Assembly: GCA_946554445.1 (NCBI GenBank) | Contig: CAMNSD010000029.1 | Coordinates: forward strand, 1 to 54,878 | Direction: 5' to 3' | DNA from: an uncultured Lachnospiraceae bacterium | Lineage (GTDB): Bacteria > Bacillota > Clostridia > Lachnospirales > Lachnospiraceae | DNA length: 54,878 nt | Shown: positions 23,143 to 32,907 of the stretch, piece after piece | Layout of the letters: each line of letters opens with the position of its first letter | Numbering within the stretch: the stretch's first letter is position 1 | The notes under the pieces: model-generated | Databases searched by the model: none | Told to the model about the DNA's origin: nothing | The model's input: only the letters and a program-made list of their open reading frames with translations | Program-made: the position numbers and the translations under genes

Positions 23143-23952
23143 TTACACTCTCATGTCTGACGCGATCCGCTCAAGAAGGGCTAGTGTTTCCTCTCCCCAT
23201 TCATAATCGAACAGATAACTGCCGTCATACAGACTATTCTTTCGATTTTCGTTCTCCAGAAACCTGTAATAATCACACTCAATTTCATCAATGTTTACAT
23301 AGCAGACTCCCCTTTTGGTAATAAAAATCTCTTCTACACCAGCCTCCCGCAACACAGTCTGCAGAGAAGTCACCGCCTTCCGGTATAACTTCTTGACCTT
23401 ATCATCATAAACCCTGTCCGGCCATAATTTATCCACCGCTTCCTCCATAGAGACCTCGCCGCCTCGATGGTCGAGACACAATGCCAGAAGTTCTTTGGAT
23501 TTGGCATTGGAAAAATATACCAGTTCACCGCTTACAAAGAATTGAAATCTGCCGAACATTACCGCACGTGCCTTCTTCCTCCCCACCATATTATTAACCT
23601 GATGCACCATGTTCAGAATTTCCGCCTGATTAAATGAAATCACAAAACAATAATCGCCCTGCTTTCCCATACCCTCCAACATATGATATGGTGCTCGATT
23701 TATGTAAACTACTATAAGATTCGGATGTAGTTCTCTTAACTCCCTGTCCAAGTTAAACTGGTCTGCTTCCAGTATTCCAATATCCAACACCGCAAATGCT
23801 ACCAGATTGTTTCTGGCATATTCAAATGCAGGTGCCGGGCTATCAAATTCCCTAACCGACTCAATTCCCTTCAGGTTTACGAGCAGACTGCCAAAAAAAC
23901 TACGGGATATCCCGTCATCACACACCACTATAGCCTTCATCGCCTTAAGCAT
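23143..23952 (-). CDS. Receiver-like plus SARP/winged-helix transcriptional regulator
   Basis: The first 120 residues resemble a response-regulator receiver: AIVVCDDGISRSFFGSLLV, an acidic VLDIGILEAD strand end as candidate phosphorylation site, and LIVVYINRAPYHML. The Lys of a normal receiver is not obvious, so phosphorylation is doubtful. Residues 135-225 are a winged-helix/SARP-type DNA-binding domain (VMFGRFQFFVSGELVYFSNA, EAVDKLWPDRVYDDKVKKLY). The C-terminal 35 residues extend it as in SARP proteins. The start at 23952 follows a GGGGGG run at the right distance; 23964 is an alternative. No sensor kinase adjoins it. It is first in an apparent three-gene operon and could regulate it. Confidence 0.8.
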   Translation of the reverse strand: MLKAMKAIVVCDDGISRSFFGSLLVNLKGIESVREFDSPAPAFEYARNNLVAFAVLDIGILEADQFNLDRELRELHPNLIVVYINRAPYHMLEGMGKQGDYCFVISFNQAEILNMVHQVNNMVGRKKARAVMFGRFQFFVSGELVYFSNAKSKELLALCLDHRGGEVSMEEAVDKLWPDRVYDDKVKKLYRKAVTSLQTVLREAGVEEIFITKRGVCYVNIDEIECDYYRFLENENRKNSLYDGSYLFDYEWGEETLALLERIASDMRV

Positions 23953-24085
23953 ATCGCCCCCCAAGCGCGATTAAACTTTTCTTCGTTATTAAACTTAATT
24001 CTTAGTTATACGAATAGTTTAACGTGTTCAGACCGAATCTGCAAGACTCATTCTTTGGCCGCGCCGCACTTATTACTCCCTTTGG

Positions 24086-24460
24086 TTATTCATATTTGCC
24101 CGGATAGTCCGTACCGGTCTCTTCCCGCATACGGGCTACATAGGACATCGGATCCTTCTCCATCTGCAGCATGGTATGAAATGCCATCAGGAGCATTTTA
24201 TCCCCATTATTTTTCATATCGTCCTTTCCCCTGTCTAACTGGGCCTTAAAATGATCCATCTGCCATACCATGATATCCACAAGACTGTAACCCTCTATCT
24301 GATAATCACAGAGAAAATTCTGATGTTCCAGATAGTAAACGAACTCCCGGTAAACACCCTCCGACTGTATAAGAGTTTCCCAGAACTGTTCCAGAAATGT
24401 CTCGTTTTCTCCAGCATAATAGCAGAGTGCCTTTGCCCAGGCATAGGCTTTTTCTTTCAT
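24086..24460 (-). CDS. Conserved hypothetical helical protein
   Basis: This protein of about 124 residues looks largely helical and aromatic-rich (EKAYAWAKALCYYAGENETF, MVWQMDHFKAQLDRGKDDM). A C-terminal block reads LLMAFHTMLQMEKDPMSYVA followed by RMREETGTDYPGKYE. No cysteine pairs, membrane segments or known motif are seen. The start at 24460 is preceded by GAGAGGTG nine bases upstream. A longer frame to 24661 runs into the region of the divergent AGCS gene and is unlikely. It is a single gene, divergent from the AGCS symporter across about 100-130 bases. Confidence 0.65.
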   Translation of the reverse strand: MKEKAYAWAKALCYYAGENETFLEQFWETLIQSEGVYREFVYYLEHQNFLCDYQIEGYSLVDIMVWQMDHFKAQLDRGKDDMKNNGDKMLLMAFHTMLQMEKDPMSYVARMREETGTDYPGKYE

Positions 24461-24593
24461 ATCATCATACACCTCTCTCCCTGGAGACATTGTGCGCAGA
24501 ACGCGTTTATAATGAGTATACCACAATCTGGTTCTTTTTAGGAACCGAATTCTATATAATATGTTAACAGATTTACATGGACGTAATCTTTCT

Positions 24594-25889
24594 ATGGAAA
24601 TGATAAAACAGATAAACAACCTTCTCTGGGGCCTTCCCCTGCTGGTGCTTTTGATGGGCACCCATATTTACTTCACACTCAAACTGCATTTCCCACAGCG
24701 CAGTCTCTGGCACGCCATCCGCTTGTCGTTTGGTCAGACGGATGAAAGTGGGCGCAACCTTTCTCCCTTCAGCGCCCTATCTACCACGCTAGCGGCCACC
24801 CTGGGGACTGGTAACATCATCGGTGTCTCCACCGCAGTGGCACTAGGCGGTCCCGGCGCTGTCTTCTGGTGCTGGATCACCGGCATCCTGGGCATGGCCA
24901 CCGCTTATAGCGAGTGTTATTTAAGCGTCCTCTACCGAGACTGCCGCCAGGACGGCACTTATGTTGGCGGCCCTATGTATGTCCTCAAAAACGGTTTACA
25001 TAATTATAAATTAGGTTGTCTTTATGCCTTCTGTACGCTGGCAGCCGCCTTCGGCGTAGGCTGTACCACCCAGGCAAACTCTGTCTCACAGGCAGCCGCG
25101 GGCACCTTCCATCTCTCACCCCACCTGGTAGGAATCTCCCTTGCCCTCTTAACCGGCGCCGTAATCCTAGGCGGTGTCAAAAGCATCGGCACCCTCTGCG
25201 AACGCACTGTGCCAGCCATCAGTTTTTTTTACCTTTTTGGCTGTCTTCTGCTCTTAATTCTTTATCATCGCCAGCTGCCCGCCGCCATTATGTGGATCTT
25301 AAAGGACGCACTCTCTTTCACCGGCATCACTGGCGGCGTGGCGGGCGCTACGATACAGCATGCCGTCCGCTATGGCATCGCCAGAGGACTGTTTACCAAT
25401 GAGGCCGGCATCGGCACATCCGCTATCGCCGCCGCAGCTTCTCACACAAAAGAACCCCGCATACAAGCTTATGTCTCCATGACCGCAGTCTTTTGGGACA
25501 CCGTGGTCATGTGCCTGATCACCGGACTGGTGGTCGTAGCCAATATGCTCTACGATCCGGCTTCCACTGCAGGTGTAGCACAGACGGACCTGACCGCCGC
25601 AGCTTTTTCCCATCTTCCCTATGTGGGAAACGCCTTTCTGACACTCTCTCTGGCCGCGTTTGCTGTAACTACGCTAATCGGCTGGTCTTATTTTGGGGAA
25701 AAAGCAACGGAATACCTCTTGGGAAACAAAGGTATTCCGTATTACAAACTCCTATATGTAGTGATGATTTATCTGGGCGCCATCATCCCCATGCATTTCG
25801 TCTGGGAGTGTACCGACCTGATCAACGCCCTGATGGTGCTGCCTAACGTACTCGCCCTTTTCCTGCTCCGCCGAAAAGTCAAACCGTAA
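24594..25889 (+). CDS. AGCS-family sodium:alanine/glycine symporter
   Basis: This polytopic transporter of about 431 residues has the AGCS signature segments. They are [20 protein letters not shown] with the surrounding [30 protein letters not shown], and [20 protein letters not shown] in the second half. It imports alanine, glycine or a related amino acid with sodium. The start could also be 24561, but TATAAT at 24555-24560 looks like the -10 box of the promoter, which would place transcription start after 24561. The 3' end overlaps the convergent MCP gene by 11 bases. No glycine riboswitch-like structure is visible in the short leader. Confidence 0.92.
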   Translation: MEMIKQINNLLWGLPLLVLLMGTHIYFTLKLHFPQRSLWHAIRLSFGQTDESGRNLSPFSALSTTLAATLGTGNIIGVSTAVALGGPGAVFWCWITGILGMATAYSECYLSVLYRDCRQDGTYVGGPMYVLKNGLHNYKLGCLYAFCTLAAAFGVGCTTQANSVSQAAAGTFHLSPHLVGISLALLTGAVILGGVKSIGTLCERTVPAISFFYLFGCLLLLILYHRQLPAAIMWILKDALSFTGITGGVAGATIQHAVRYGIARGLFTNEAGIGTSAIAAAASHTKEPRIQAYVSMTAVFWDTVVMCLITGLVVVANMLYDPASTAGVAQTDLTAAAFSHLPYVGNAFLTLSLAAFAVTTLIGWSYFGEKATEYLLGNKGIPYYKLLYVVMIYLGAIIPMHFVWECTDLINALMVLPNVLALFLLRRKVKP

Positions 25890-27156
25890 ATCCAGACACA
25901 ATTTCCTGCAGGGAACGACTGCTCCTCTCTAAAATGGACATTTTACGCAGTATCTCCTCACAGCCCACGTTACTGTTCTGCATGGCTGTCCCTACATCAC
26001 GCACATCGTCCACGATGACAGCATTCAGTTCTGTCACAGTTTGAAGGGAGGCAAGCATCTCCTCCACCGCTGCACCCATCATTTCCGCAGAAGTACCGAG
26101 ATCCGCCGCAATACCATTGAAAAAGGCGGCATCCTTTTGATACCGTTCGGCCGTATCCACCATGGCATGGTAATCGCCAATCACATGATCTTTCATAAAG
26201 TTTAAGAGTTTCTCCGAACTAGCCTTTAAAGCCACTACAGAGTCCACCACCTCATCAATCACCTTCTGGATCTTATCTACCGTGCCTTGAGAATGCTCCG
26301 CAAGACTTCTCACCTCGTCCGCAACTACTCCAAATCCCCTGCCGGCTTCACCGGCCCTTGCCGCCTCAATCGCCGCATTGAGCGCAATCAAATTGGTCTG
26401 GCTTGCAATGCCTCCAATCTCCTGCGAAAGTTCTTTGATCTGCTCAATCTTCTCCACTTCTTTCAGTGCACTCTCCAGTTCATCCTCTGCGCTGTGGTAA
26501 ATCACGCTGGCCTGTTGCTTGGCTGTAATCGTGGTCTCATACAATACGTCCGCCCGCTCGGTAATCTCTTTCGAGGCCCCAGCCGATTCCGACGATTTAC
26601 TTGCCACATCCATAACCGCCGTACCAATCTCTGTGCTGGCCTGGCTGATCGTCTGCGTCACATCCGCAGCCTCGCGCACCTTATCAATCAGCTTCTCCAT
26701 CACCTGATCCATTTCATCTATCGTGTTATTTAATTCGGCCATCTCACTGTACGCCTGGGAAGCTGTCTTCTCAATATCCGCCGCCTCCTCATTCGTACCA
26801 ACAATGGTCTCCCGCACCCGGTTTCTGACCGTCTGCGCCGCCTGGCTGACTTCCTCCATCTCGTCCTTAAAGCCGTCCGCCACACCAGACTGCCCCGCCA
26901 GTCCACCTTGTTCCCTGAAATCTCCGGCCGCAAACAGTTTCAGCTGCATCAGCGGCGCCAGCACCTTGTTAAATACGGCGCCTGCCACAAGACCAACGAT
27001 TACCGTACCGCCGACAGCCGTAAGCGCTCCCACGCCGAGCGCACCGCCAACTGTTCCCCCGCCTGCCATAAGCGCACTGATCATGGACGCTGCAAACAGC
27101 AGAATAAAAGTCAACGCCAGAAGCAAAGATAACAGCTTCCCCTTGATTGTTTTCAT
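25879..27156 (-). CDS. Methyl-accepting chemotaxis protein without a ligand-binding domain
   Basis: This 425-residue chemoreceptor has the conserved signalling tip [20 protein letters not shown] followed by [19 protein letters not shown]. Two membrane segments ([20 protein letters not shown] and [16 protein letters not shown]) are separated by only about 20 Gly-rich residues, so there is no extracytoplasmic sensor domain. After a short linker the long coiled-coil methylation helices begin. The start at 27156 has AGGAGGGCGGGG directly upstream. Such receptors sense cytoplasmic or membrane signals such as redox or proton motive force. No che or flagellar genes lie in the window. Confidence 0.9.
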   Translation of the reverse strand: MKTIKGKLLSLLLALTFILLFAASMISALMAGGGTVGGALGVGALTAVGGTVIVGLVAGAVFNKVLAPLMQLKLFAAGDFREQGGLAGQSGVADGFKDEMEEVSQAAQTVRNRVRETIVGTNEEAADIEKTASQAYSEMAELNNTIDEMDQVMEKLIDKVREAADVTQTISQASTEIGTAVMDVASKSSESAGASKEITERADVLYETTITAKQQASVIYHSAEDELESALKEVEKIEQIKELSQEIGGIASQTNLIALNAAIEAARAGEAGRGFGVVADEVRSLAEHSQGTVDKIQKVIDEVVDSVVALKASSEKLLNFMKDHVIGDYHAMVDTAERYQKDAAFFNGIAADLGTSAEMMGAAVEEMLASLQTVTELNAVIVDDVRDVGTAMQNSNVGCEEILRKMSILERSSRSLQEIVSGFTV

Positions 27157-27314
27157 GCCCCGCCCTCCTAAGATTTCCTCTCCATACCCTCTCTGCACAG
27201 ACTTTGCTTTCTCATCGCGCAAAGAGCAAAAATCCGATAATATTATACAACTTATCGTCTTCCGCGTCCACTATTTGGTATAAATAACACATGATATATT
27301 ACATATTATCCTTG

Positions 27315-28664
27315 TCATACTATTTTAGCTGACTGCTCCCGACGCCTGCAATAAACATAAAATCCGATACAGATTACTCCTGAGAGCAAAGAACCAAGCG
27401 GCGCCGCCCATCCCATCGGATAAAGACTCTCTGGAAAATACACACTGGCCAGATAAGCGCCTGGAATCCGCACCAATATTATGGCCGTAATATTATGGAT
27501 AAAGGAAATTCCTGATTTCTGGTCTCCACAGAAGTAACCACTGAAACAAAAATGTACGGCCGCAAAGACCGTATCAAAGGCATAAGATCTCATATAGGCG
27601 CACCCCGCCGTAATTACGGCCGCATCTTTGCTGAAAAGTCCCACTAACGTCTGCGGCAGGAACTGATTATAAAGCGCGCAAAACATCCCCCAACAAACTG
27701 TAATCATCAGTCCATAGCGCAGACTTGCCCTGGCCCTGTCCGCCCGGTCGGCCCCCATATTCTGGGCCGTGATTGCAGAAATTGCCGACAAAAAGGCGGA
27801 TGGTACAAGGAACATAAAACCAATCAGTTTCTCCACAATCCCTACTGCCGCGGAAGCAATCAGCCCTCTGCTGTTAGCAATTACCGTAATTACGATAAAT
27901 GCGACCTGAATCAGTCCATCCTGACAGGCAATAGGCGTCCCCACTTTTAACATCTGGGATACCACTTCCCACTCTGGCCGGATATCCTGTCTGGTAACCT
28001 TGAAACCAAGATTACACTTTTTAAGCATCCCCAGCGCAAAAAACACGCTCACAGCCTGTCCACAGACCGTTCCCAGAGCAGCGCCGGCGGCTCCCAGATC
28101 AAATCCCCCGATAAATACAAAGTCCAATACAATATTAACAATACAGGCTACCGCCACAAAATACATGGGACGGCGGGAATCCCCTGCCCCGCGGAAAATG
28201 CTGCTGATCACATTATAGGCTGTGATAAAAGGTACTCCTGCAAAGCAGATCGCCAGATACAGTCTCGTCTCCCCCACAGCTTCTGCAGGCGTTAACATAA
28301 CAGTAGTTATTCCATTTGTCAATAATAAAAGTGCAATCGTAAGTACTACTGCAAACAAAACAAAAAAAGCAACGGCGGAGCCAACTGTCCTGGCCGCCGA
28401 GCGTTCATCCCTTGCTCCCACACATCTGGCGATCCGCACGGTAGCACCCATGGCAAATCCCACGATAATAACGGTCAGCATATGCATCACCTGGCTGCCG
28501 ATGGATACCGCCGTAGTAGTCTCCGAACCATTGTACAGTCCTACCACAAACAGATCGGCCATCCCATAAAAGGTCTGCATAAAGCAAGCCAAAAGATAGG
28601 GAAGCGCAAACATCACCAGATTCTTCCACACGCTTCCCGTTGTTAAGTCATTTTTTTCATTCAT
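27315..28664 (-). CDS. MATE-family multidrug/Na+ antiporter
   Basis: This 449-residue protein has twelve hydrophobic segments in two halves, the MATE length. The first half has MFALPYLLACFMQTFYGMAD followed by LFVVGLYNGSETTTAVSIGS. The second half shows the same plan around GTPIACQDGLIQVAFIVITV. Members export cationic drugs, toxins or metabolites with a Na+ or H+ gradient. The gene is monocistronic on the minus strand with a reasonable AAAGGAGC about 14 bases upstream of the start. The long 28665-29013 spacer upstream contains a large palindromic element but no other gene. Confidence 0.92.
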   Translation of the reverse strand: MNEKNDLTTGSVWKNLVMFALPYLLACFMQTFYGMADLFVVGLYNGSETTTAVSIGSQVMHMLTVIIVGFAMGATVRIARCVGARDERSAARTVGSAVAFFVLFAVVLTIALLLLTNGITTVMLTPAEAVGETRLYLAICFAGVPFITAYNVISSIFRGAGDSRRPMYFVAVACIVNIVLDFVFIGGFDLGAAGAALGTVCGQAVSVFFALGMLKKCNLGFKVTRQDIRPEWEVVSQMLKVGTPIACQDGLIQVAFIVITVIANSRGLIASAAVGIVEKLIGFMFLVPSAFLSAISAITAQNMGADRADRARASLRYGLMITVCWGMFCALYNQFLPQTLVGLFSKDAAVITAGCAYMRSYAFDTVFAAVHFCFSGYFCGDQKSGISFIHNITAIILVRIPGAYLASVYFPESLYPMGWAAPLGSLLSGVICIGFYVYCRRREQSAKIV

Positions 28665-28790
28665 AATATATGTATTGCTCCTTTGGATGAAAATATCGCC
28701 TTGTGATTCTTGGTTGTGTTGTCTGGCATAATGCTAGTGATTATTTTAGCATAGAGGGTTGGAGGAAGACAAGGTGTATTAAGAAAGGCC

Positions 28791-28927
28791 GCCGGAACAG
28801 GGTGAAAATTTTCCGTCAGCCCGCTCTCGCTCCTTTCATAGCATAGCAGACACTAAGCTCGTGAAATACCTCGCTAAGTGCTGATGCTATTCTAGGGCTT
28901 CCTTGAAAATTTTCACCCTGTTCCGGC
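28791..28927. repeat. 137-bp palindromic element with perfect 23-bp inverted ends
   Basis: The arms at 28791-28813 and 28905-28927 are exact reverse complements (GCCGGAACAGGGTGAAAATT and on). Inside them a second, imperfect dyad pairs 28838-28858 with 28873-28890 (CACTAAGC / GCTAAGTG with flanking ATAGCAT / ATGCTAT). The whole unit can fold into one long hairpin. No coding frame is evident. It is MITE-like in form, or it could be a structured RNA; no target-site duplication was identified. It lies between the MATE and DUF4179 genes. Confidence 0.65.
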
Positions 28928-29013
28928 TGGTTTATTGACATCAATCGAAAAAAATAACATTTTCCGTCTATGCCTTGTGCATATTAATGAACAGCCCGGG
29001 CGTCCTCCCTTCC

Positions 29014-30093
29014 TTAATCTCCCTCAAGCACAATCTCATAAAATCCACCGTCATTGCTATTCTCGAAAAACACCGCCGCCACCTGTTTCGGATCGATCAG
29101 TCTCTCACATCCCCTACAGGCATAATATCGTATTGACTCCGGCTCCGAGGATACATACCCTTCCGAACCGTCCCCAGAAAACAAAGATCGATACTCCGTA
29201 CCGTCTTTCAACCGCACGCCGCTCATCCTGGGCGCCTTTACCGGTCGGCTGATTTCCGTAATTTTCCCGTCCTGCCCCACAGCTTGTCTGGTCTCCCGCT
29301 GTCTGGGCCAGTCGCACTCCACATATCCTGATGCTGGCGACAGTTCTATCCTTCTTATTACTGCGCCGCTGTCCCCCAAAGGTTCTTCAAGCACCCATTC
29401 TCTCATTTGATCCGTGCCACGCAGATTCCAGTCGAATTTCCAAACACCTGTTATTATACTATTTACATCTACTTCACCAGACTGATTATCATAACCGCAT
29501 AGATTTTTAAATTCCACATGAATGTCCCTGCCCAGAGCCCATCCTCTCTCCGATTCCGTCATAGAAACCCAGTATGTCATACCACTGTTTTCCCCGTTCG
29601 CCAGCCCGTCATTAAATCCCGTAGAATAATTGGCTCCGTCCACTCCATCCACGTTTATCTGTATTTCTTCAAAAGCGAGCGTCAGTCCTTCTTCCGAACT
29701 GTAGCCCTCCACTCGAAAGCCAAGATAAACACTGTAATTATCCGTGACACTCTGTTCAGCTGTTATGGTAATACCGTTTTGCGTCTGACTCTGCATGGCA
29801 AAGGAAACCGCGCCTTCTTCCTGCAGGCTCTCCTTTTGCTGTTCCTCCACCCGCCATTTTTCACTGATTCCTGTGTTCCATTTCGTGCCGGCCGCCGTAA
29901 CAGCTCCTGCAAGCATCATGACAGCCACCGCTACAAACGGCAGAATTTTTCTCGTTTTGTTTTTTCTTGTATTATGTAAACCTTTTTCTTCGTTCCTGAT
30001 TATGTTATAAGCTTTATCCGCTTTCTCTTGTACGATCTGGGGAATCACGATTTCTTCCCGCAGAATTTCTATTTTCGTCCTATCGTTCATCAT
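29014..30093 (-). CDS. DUF4179-domain membrane protein, probable anti-sigma factor
   Basis: This protein of about 359 residues starts with a short cytoplasmic segment (about 50 residues) and one membrane segment (KILPFVAVAVMMLAGAVTAA). A large extracellular domain rich in beta strands follows (WVSMTESERGWALGRDIHVE, SPASGYVECDWPRQ). It ends in a CRGCERLIDP motif. DUF4179 proteins are encoded after ECF sigma factors and act as their anti-sigma factors or partners; that is exactly the gene order here. The start at 30093 follows AAAGGAAACAGGG; 30111 is an alternative. The stress signal and target promoters cannot be read from the sequence. Confidence 0.85.
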   Translation of the reverse strand: MMNDRTKIEILREEIVIPQIVQEKADKAYNIIRNEEKGLHNTRKNKTRKILPFVAVAVMMLAGAVTAAGTKWNTGISEKWRVEEQQKESLQEEGAVSFAMQSQTQNGITITAEQSVTDNYSVYLGFRVEGYSSEEGLTLAFEEIQINVDGVDGANYSTGFNDGLANGENSGMTYWVSMTESERGWALGRDIHVEFKNLCGYDNQSGEVDVNSIITGVWKFDWNLRGTDQMREWVLEEPLGDSGAVIRRIELSPASGYVECDWPRQRETRQAVGQDGKITEISRPVKAPRMSGVRLKDGTEYRSLFSGDGSEGYVSSEPESIRYYACRGCERLIDPKQVAAVFFENSNDGGFYEIVLEGD

Positions 30094-30153
30094 CCCTGTT
30101 TCCTTTCCCATACCTTGTTATCCGTCATATCCCGGCATCTATTTTCCGCCGTT

Positions 30154-30645
30154 CTATTCCAGTTCTTCTCCCAGCTTTTTCCTCGCCCTGGACAACCTGC
30201 TTCGCACGGCGCTTTCACTCAATCCCAGGATCTTACCGATGTCTACCGTGGACAACCCTTCTATATAATATAACAGCACTGCCACACGATATTTTTTATC
30301 CAACGCCATAAGTACTTCCTTCCATTCTGCATTTTCAAAGGCCCTCTCCATCACCGGAATCTCCATGGTTTCCTCTGTCAGCTGCACGCGCTTCCTTTTT
30401 CTTAACAAATCATTGCATTTATTGATCAGAATCCGAATCATCCATGTATGAAAATAAGATTCTGTCTTAAGCTGGCCGATTTTCTCATAACAAGTCAGTA
30501 TGGTCTCCTGTATGACATCCGCCACATCCTCATCATTGCCTACCATGGCATAGGCTGTCTTGTACATACTCTGCATCTGCCGCTGCATCAGTTCTGTAAA
30601 AGCATCGGCGTCCTTATCCTTCGCTCTTTGAATTAACTCGTCCAT
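30154..30645 (-). CDS. ECF sigma-70 family RNA polymerase sigma factor
   Basis: This 163-residue sigma factor has region 2 at about residues 10-75 (ADAFTELMQRQMQSMYKTAY, then NDEDVADVIQETILTCYEKI with the DNA-melting W/Y residues in FHTWMIRILINKC). Region 4 is at about 110-160 (VLLYYIEGLSTVDIGKILGL, SESAVRSRLSRARKKL). There is no sigma-1.1 or region 3, typical of ECF factors. The start at 30645 follows GAAAGGAACAGGG. It is encoded 60 bases before the DUF4179 anti-sigma gene and very likely co-transcribed. Two overlapping perfect dyads upstream (30688-30716) may mark an autoregulated promoter. Confidence 0.92.
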   Translation of the reverse strand: MDELIQRAKDKDADAFTELMQRQMQSMYKTAYAMVGNDEDVADVIQETILTCYEKIGQLKTESYFHTWMIRILINKCNDLLRKRKRVQLTEETMEIPVMERAFENAEWKEVLMALDKKYRVAVLLYYIEGLSTVDIGKILGLSESAVRSRLSRARKKLGEELE

Positions 30646-30687
30646 CCCTGTTCCTTTCTCGTGTCTTATCCGTATCACAGACTTTCT

Positions 30688-30716
30688 ATGTATGCTTTCA
30701 TACATTAGACGTCTAA
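30688..30716. promoter_or_regulatory. Two overlapping palindromes upstream of the ECF sigma gene
   Basis: ATGTATG-CTTT-CATACAT (30688-30705) is followed by and overlaps TTAGACGTCTAA (30705-30716), both perfect dyads. They lie 43 to 71 bases upstream of the sigma factor start. The remaining 30717-30846 spacer shows no gene. Confidence 0.45.
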
Positions 30717-30846
30717 ATACCGCAAAACGTCCCAAACTTTTTCAAACAAAATATGAAAGAGCAGACCTTATCAGCCTGCCCCTTCAAGGAAATCTTTCTG
30801 TATTTCATATAGTATATATCAGCCGCCTTTTATTATCACATACCGG

Positions 30847-31968
30847 CTATTTGCCAAAATACCCGGCTACCGTCTTCAAATGCTCCATGACCGGCAGATG
30901 CTGGGGGCAGGCGTTCTCACACTGGCCGCAGCCTATACAATCGCTGGCCTTGCCAAAATTACCTGTCAAGCGATCATAATACTCGCCCTGCGGCGTCCAG
31001 TCTTTTCCCTCCGCTTCCTGCATCTCCGCATTATAAAGGGAAAAATATTTCGGAATCGCAATTTTCATGGGACACCCGTCGGTACAGTAAGAACAACCCG
31101 TACAAGGAATCGCAATATTGCCGTTGATGATAGCGGCCGCCTTGTACACCATGCGTCTCTCATCTTCTGTCAAAGGCTTGAAATCCGACATATAACTAGT
31201 GTTATCTAATAATTGTTCCATATTGCTCATGCCGCTTAATACCATTTTCACATTGTCCAAGCTAGCCGCGAAACGGATTGCCCAGGATGAAATCGACATA
31301 TTCGGATCATGCGCCCGGAATAGATCCTCCACCGTCTGGGGAACCTGTGCCAGCGTGCCGCCTTTGACCGGTTCCATAACCCATACCGGCACACCATGCT
31401 TCGTCGCTGTCTCATAGCACTGACGGGACTGAATCGCACTGCTGTCCCAATCCAGATAATTAAGCTGTAACTGCACAAACTCCATCTCCGGATGCTCTGT
31501 CAGCACTTTATCTAAAAATTCCGCGTTGTCATGGAACGAAAAGCCAATATGTTTCACAAGGCCCTGTTTCTTCTTCTCCGTCAGCCAGTTGAAACAATCC
31601 AGATCCGTATAAATCTTATAATGGCCAAATCCCACATCATGGATCAAGTAATAATCGAAATATGTAACACCTGTTTTTCTAAGCTGTTCCTCAAAAATCT
31701 TATCCCGATCCTCTTTGTTACGGATAAAACTTGCATGGAGTTTTGTCGCCAGTGTATAGCTATCCCTGGGATGTCTGTCCACTAAGCACTCCTTCGCCGC
31801 TTCCTCGCTCTTAAATCCACAGTACATCCAGGCGGTATCAAAATAGGTAAATCCTCTTTCAATAAAGGTATCCACCATCTCTTTCGTCTTTTCCATATCA
31901 ATGCTGGACCCATCATTGGCATCCGTAAGCGGCAGCCGCATCAACCCAAAACCAAGTTTCTTTGCCTC
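30847..31968 (-). CDS. Aldo/keto reductase with C-terminal ferredoxin-like Fe-S domain
   Basis: Residues 1-270 form the aldo/keto reductase barrel with the catalytic tetrad visible: FDTAWMYCG (Asp and Tyr), LATKLHA (Lys) and YLIHDVGFG (His). Residues 285-365 add cysteine clusters CTGCSYCTDGCPMKIAIP and CIGCGQCENACPQHLP, a ferredoxin-type 4Fe-4S module. Proteins of this combination are common in gut Firmicutes and are thought to use ferredoxin-linked electrons, but substrates are rarely known. The start at 31968 is supported by AGGAG five bases upstream. The gene stands alone, with the minus-strand ZIP transporter upstream. Confidence 0.93.
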   Translation of the reverse strand, partial: EAKKLGFGLMRLPLTDANDGSSIDMEKTKEMVDTFIERGFTYFDTAWMYCGFKSEEAAKECLVDRHPRDSYTLATKLHASFIRNKEDRDKIFEEQLRKTGVTYFDYYLIHDVGFGHYKIYTDLDCFNWLTEKKKQGLVKHIGFSFHDNAEFLDKVLTEHPEMEFVQLQLNYLDWDSSAIQSRQCYETATKHGVPVWVMEPVKGGTLAQVPQTVEDLFRAHDPNMSISSWAIRFAASLDNVKMVLSGMSNMEQLLDNTSYMSDFKPLTEDERRMVYKAAAIINGNIAIPCTGCSYCTDGCPMKIAIPKYFSLYNAEMQEAEGKDWTPQGEYYDRLTGNFGKASDCIGCGQCENACPQHLPVMEHLKTVAGYFGK

Positions 31969-32064
31969 CATGTAGACTCCTTCCCTAATCACCCAAATTT
32001 TTATTACATCTTGCGTCAATGGTATCATACTATGGAATTTTTCACAACTGATGAAATCAAGAAA

Positions 32065-32841
32065 TCATCCCAGCGCCACATCCAGGATCATCATAATCAC
32101 AAATCCTACGGCCGCGCCGATGGTTCCGATGTTATTGTGCTCTCCCGCCTGAGACTCTGGAATCAATTCTTCCACCACCACATAAATCATAGCGCCGGCT
32201 GCAAAGGCAAGAAGATAAGGAAGCGCCGACACCACTTGTTCCGCCAACAGTATCGTTATAAAAGCGCCCACAGGCTCAACAACGCCTGATAGAGCGCCAT
32301 AGATAAACGATTTTCCCCTGGAAATACCCTCACCGCGAAGCGGCATGGAAATAATCGCCCCTTCCGGAAAATTCTGGATTGCAATACCCACTGCCAAGGC
32401 AAACGCCCCTGCCATCGTAATACCCGTATCCCCGATCAAGGCGCCAGCAAAGGTCACGCCGACAGACATCCCCTCTGGAATATTGTGAAGCGTCACCGCC
32501 AGGACAAGCATAGTTGTTTTTTTTAACTCACTCTCCACGCCCTCCGGCCGTTCACTCTCCAGATGCCAGTGTGGAATCAACGTATCCAATACCAATAAAA
32601 AGGCGATGCCAGCCATAAAACCAACGGCGGCCGGCACCCAAGCAATCCGGTTCTGTTCCCCCGCCATGTCTATAGCCGGAATCAGGAGAGACCAGACAGA
32701 TGCCGCAATCATAACGCCCGCTGCGAATCCCATCAGGAGCATTTCCACCTTCCTGTTCATCTCCCGTCTCATAAAAAAAACCATCGCCGCACCAAGCGTC
32801 GTCCCCGCAAAGGGAATCATCAAGCCTGACAGTACCTGCAT
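32065..32841 (-). CDS. ZIP-family divalent metal transporter
   Basis: This protein of about 258 residues has eight predicted membrane segments. The metal-binding ZIP motifs are present: HNIPEGMSVGVTFAG in segment 4, IQNFPEGAIISMP in segment 5 and VVEELIPESQ near the end. It resembles the ZupT/GufA group, which moves zinc, iron or manganese with broad specificity. The start at 32841 was chosen for GGAGGGAAGCGGG directly upstream; 32862 is the alternative. It is encoded alone, with a 66-base gap to the MCP upstream and 96 bases to the aldo/keto reductase downstream. Confidence 0.92.
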   Translation of the reverse strand: MQVLSGLMIPFAGTTLGAAMVFFMRREMNRKVEMLLMGFAAGVMIAASVWSLLIPAIDMAGEQNRIAWVPAAVGFMAGIAFLLVLDTLIPHWHLESERPEGVESELKKTTMLVLAVTLHNIPEGMSVGVTFAGALIGDTGITMAGAFALAVGIAIQNFPEGAIISMPLRGEGISRGKSFIYGALSGVVEPVGAFITILLAEQVVSALPYLLAFAAGAMIYVVVEELIPESQAGEHNNIGTIGAAVGFVIMMILDVALG

Positions 32842-32907
32842 CCCGCTTCCCTCCATACCCAAACAGCAACTTATATTATAGTATGCCGCTTTTTGGCATC
32901 TGTCAGA

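Noticed and set aside
24480..24593. Glycine riboswitch before the AGCS symporter
   Set aside because: The leader is too short and shows none of the expected conserved glycine-aptamer segments.
28791..28927. Insertion sequence
   Set aside because: Inverted ends are present but there is no transposase frame inside 137 bp and no target duplication was found.
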